NCBI GenBank assembly: GCA_902489145.1 | Contig: CABTYV010000032.1 | Span: forward strand, 1 to 15,932 | Source of the DNA: an uncultured Tissierellia bacterium | GTDB taxonomy: Bacteria > Bacillota > Clostridia > Tissierellales > Peptoniphilaceae | Direction of reading: 5' to 3' | Length of the DNA stretch: 15,932 nt | Part shown: in pieces, positions 15,286 to 15,932 of the stretch | Layout: each line of letters starts with the position of its first letter | Position numbering within the stretch: position 1 is the first letter of the stretch | Position numbers and translations under genes: made by a program | The notes under the pieces: model-generated | Database searches by the model: none | Told to the model about the DNA's origin: nothing | The model's input: only the letters and a program-made list of their open reading frames with translations

Positions 15286-15294
15286 CTTTTTTTT
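15271..15294 (+). terminator. Probable 3' end/terminator of rnpB
   Basis: Eight T residues (15287-15294) begin two bases after the 3' strand of helix P1. No separate local hairpin precedes them, so release probably relies on the long-range P1 helix or on processing. The U tract is clear; the mechanism is inferred. Confidence 0.55.
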
Positions 15295-15385
15295 GTACCA
15301 TGGCCTCTTCGTCCGGCTTTTGTGAAAGAGCCGATGGTTGAAAGAGCGTCTGATATTTTTTTGTGGGATTGACCAGGAGGTGTTT

Positions 15386-15838
15386 ATGAAAGTGGCGATT
15401 GCGTCGGATCATGCCGGCTATGAGCTGAAGGAAAAAATGGTCCCCTTCATTCGCACTCTGGGCTATGAGCTGAGCGATTTGGGGCCCGATGGTCCTGACC
15501 GGGTGGACTATCCGGATTATGCCATTACGCTTTGTCAACAGGTGGTCTCCGGCCAGTTCGATCGCGGAATTTTGATCTGTGGGACGGGGGTCGGAATGGC
15601 CATTACGGCCAATAAGGTTCCGGGGATCCGCTGCGGCTCTGTCTCGGAGGCCTACTCAGCCCGCCGGTCTCGCCAGCATAACAACGCCAATGTCATCGCC
15701 TTTGGCGCCCGTGTGGTGGGGGAGGACGTGGCCCAGGACATCGTACGGGCTTTTTTGGAAACGGAGTTTGAAGGCGGTCGCCATGCCGATCGGGTACAAA
15801 AAATCATCGATTACGAGCAAAAAAAAGGCCAGGCCTGA
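15386..15838 (+). CDS. rpiB: Ribose 5-phosphate isomerase B
   Basis: A 150-residue RpiB/LacAB-family isomerase, full length. The ATG at 15386 was chosen over an upstream in-frame ATG at 15338 because AGGAGGTG stands just before it and the family begins MKVAIASDHAGYELK. Active-site features: D8-H9 in SDHAG, C65 and T67 in ICGTGVGMAI, H98 in SRQHNNANV, and R132/R136 near the C-terminus for phosphate binding. It interconverts ribose 5-phosphate and ribulose 5-phosphate in the non-oxidative pentose phosphate pathway, in the cytoplasm. It sits 100 bases after rnpB; that gap contains no convincing promoter, although a separate start is likely because rnpB ends in a T tract. Nothing points to the related galactose 6-phosphate isomerase subunits, which come as a lacA/lacB pair. 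Confidence 0.95.
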   Translation: MKVAIASDHAGYELKEKMVPFIRTLGYELSDLGPDGPDRVDYPDYAITLCQQVVSGQFDRGILICGTGVGMAITANKVPGIRCGSVSEAYSARRSRQHNNANVIAFGARVVGEDVAQDIVRAFLETEFEGGRHADRVQKIIDYEQKKGQA

Positions 15839-15914
15839 TCCAGAGTATGTAGGTTTGTAAATGATGTGAGACCAAAAAAGTAAGTTGAGATCTCCTGTAT
15901 GCTATCCTAATTAC

Positions 15915-15932
15915 TGGCGGGCTAGCCCGCCA
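15915..15932. repeat. Perfect 18-bp palindrome at window end, probable terminator stem
   Basis: TGGCGGGCTAGCCCGCCA equals its own reverse complement. In RNA it would fold as a seven-base-pair GC-rich stem with a CTAG loop, the shape of an intrinsic terminator for rpiB, but any T tract falls outside the window. It could equally be a protein-binding site. The preceding 15839-15914 contains no gene. Confidence 0.55.

Noticed and set aside
15314..15333. Hairpin CGGCTTTTGTGAAAGAGCCG between rnpB and rpiB
   Set aside because: The stem has a bulge and no T tract follows; the TGAAAGAGC repeat nearby is short enough to be chance.
1..15932. CRISPR arrays, insertion sequences, prophage genes, toxin-antitoxin pairs or tRNA genes
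   Set aside because: I looked for them and saw none; apart from gaps of about 130 bases or less, the window is filled with conserved housekeeping genes on one strand.

Overview
The window is a compact, almost entirely plus-strand stretch of housekeeping genes from a Gram-positive bacterium of the Firmicutes, most likely a moderately GC-rich member of the Clostridia/Tissierellia side. The gene order floA - phoH - ybeY/era - recO - glyQ - glyS - PPDK regulator - dgt - dnaG - rpoD - trmK - nif3-like is a shortened version of the classical Firmicutes block. The RNase P RNA is type A, which fits Clostridia rather than Bacilli (type B). Two genes often found between floA and phoH in spore formers (yqfC, yqfD) are absent, so a non-sporulating lineage is possible but not shown.

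Layout. 1-562: the 3' part of floA (flotillin-like membrane scaffold). 607-1065: an unrecognised charged protein. 1090-2112: phoH ATPase. 2096-3535: one reading frame that encodes both YbeY (16S rRNA-processing RNase) and Era (ribosome-assembly GTPase). 3513-4277: recO. 4305-7245: glyQ and glyS, the two subunits of glycyl-tRNA synthetase. 7259-8116: a PPDK/PEP-synthase regulatory protein. A strong intrinsic terminator at 8149-8180 ends this first, tightly overlapping transcription unit. The second unit starts with dgt (TTG start, 8244-9272), then dnaG (9309-11258), rpoD (11255-13339), trmK (13350-14093) and a Nif3-like protein (14109-14912). Next comes rnpB (about 14971-15285) with its own extended -10 promoter, and then rpiB (15386-15838). 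The last 94 bases hold no gene and end in a perfect 18-bp palindrome.

How the genes work together. The theme is RNA maturation and information processing: ribosome assembly (YbeY, Era), tRNA charging (GlyQS), tRNA modification (TrmK) and tRNA 5' processing (rnpB), together with DNA repair and replication (RecO, DnaG), dNTP control (Dgt) and the primary sigma factor. Short gaps and stop/start overlaps suggest translational coupling.

No wholly new system (defence island, mobile element, CRISPR) is visible. The departures from the textbook arrangement are: the YbeY-Era fusion, which sits where the usual pgpH, dgkA and cdd genes have been lost; an NQVD instead of NKxD guanine-specificity motif in that Era; a primary sigma factor with an insertion of nearly 290 residues between regions 1.2 and 2.1 plus a long acidic tract; an unrecognised small protein between floA and phoH; and a pared-down RNase P RNA.
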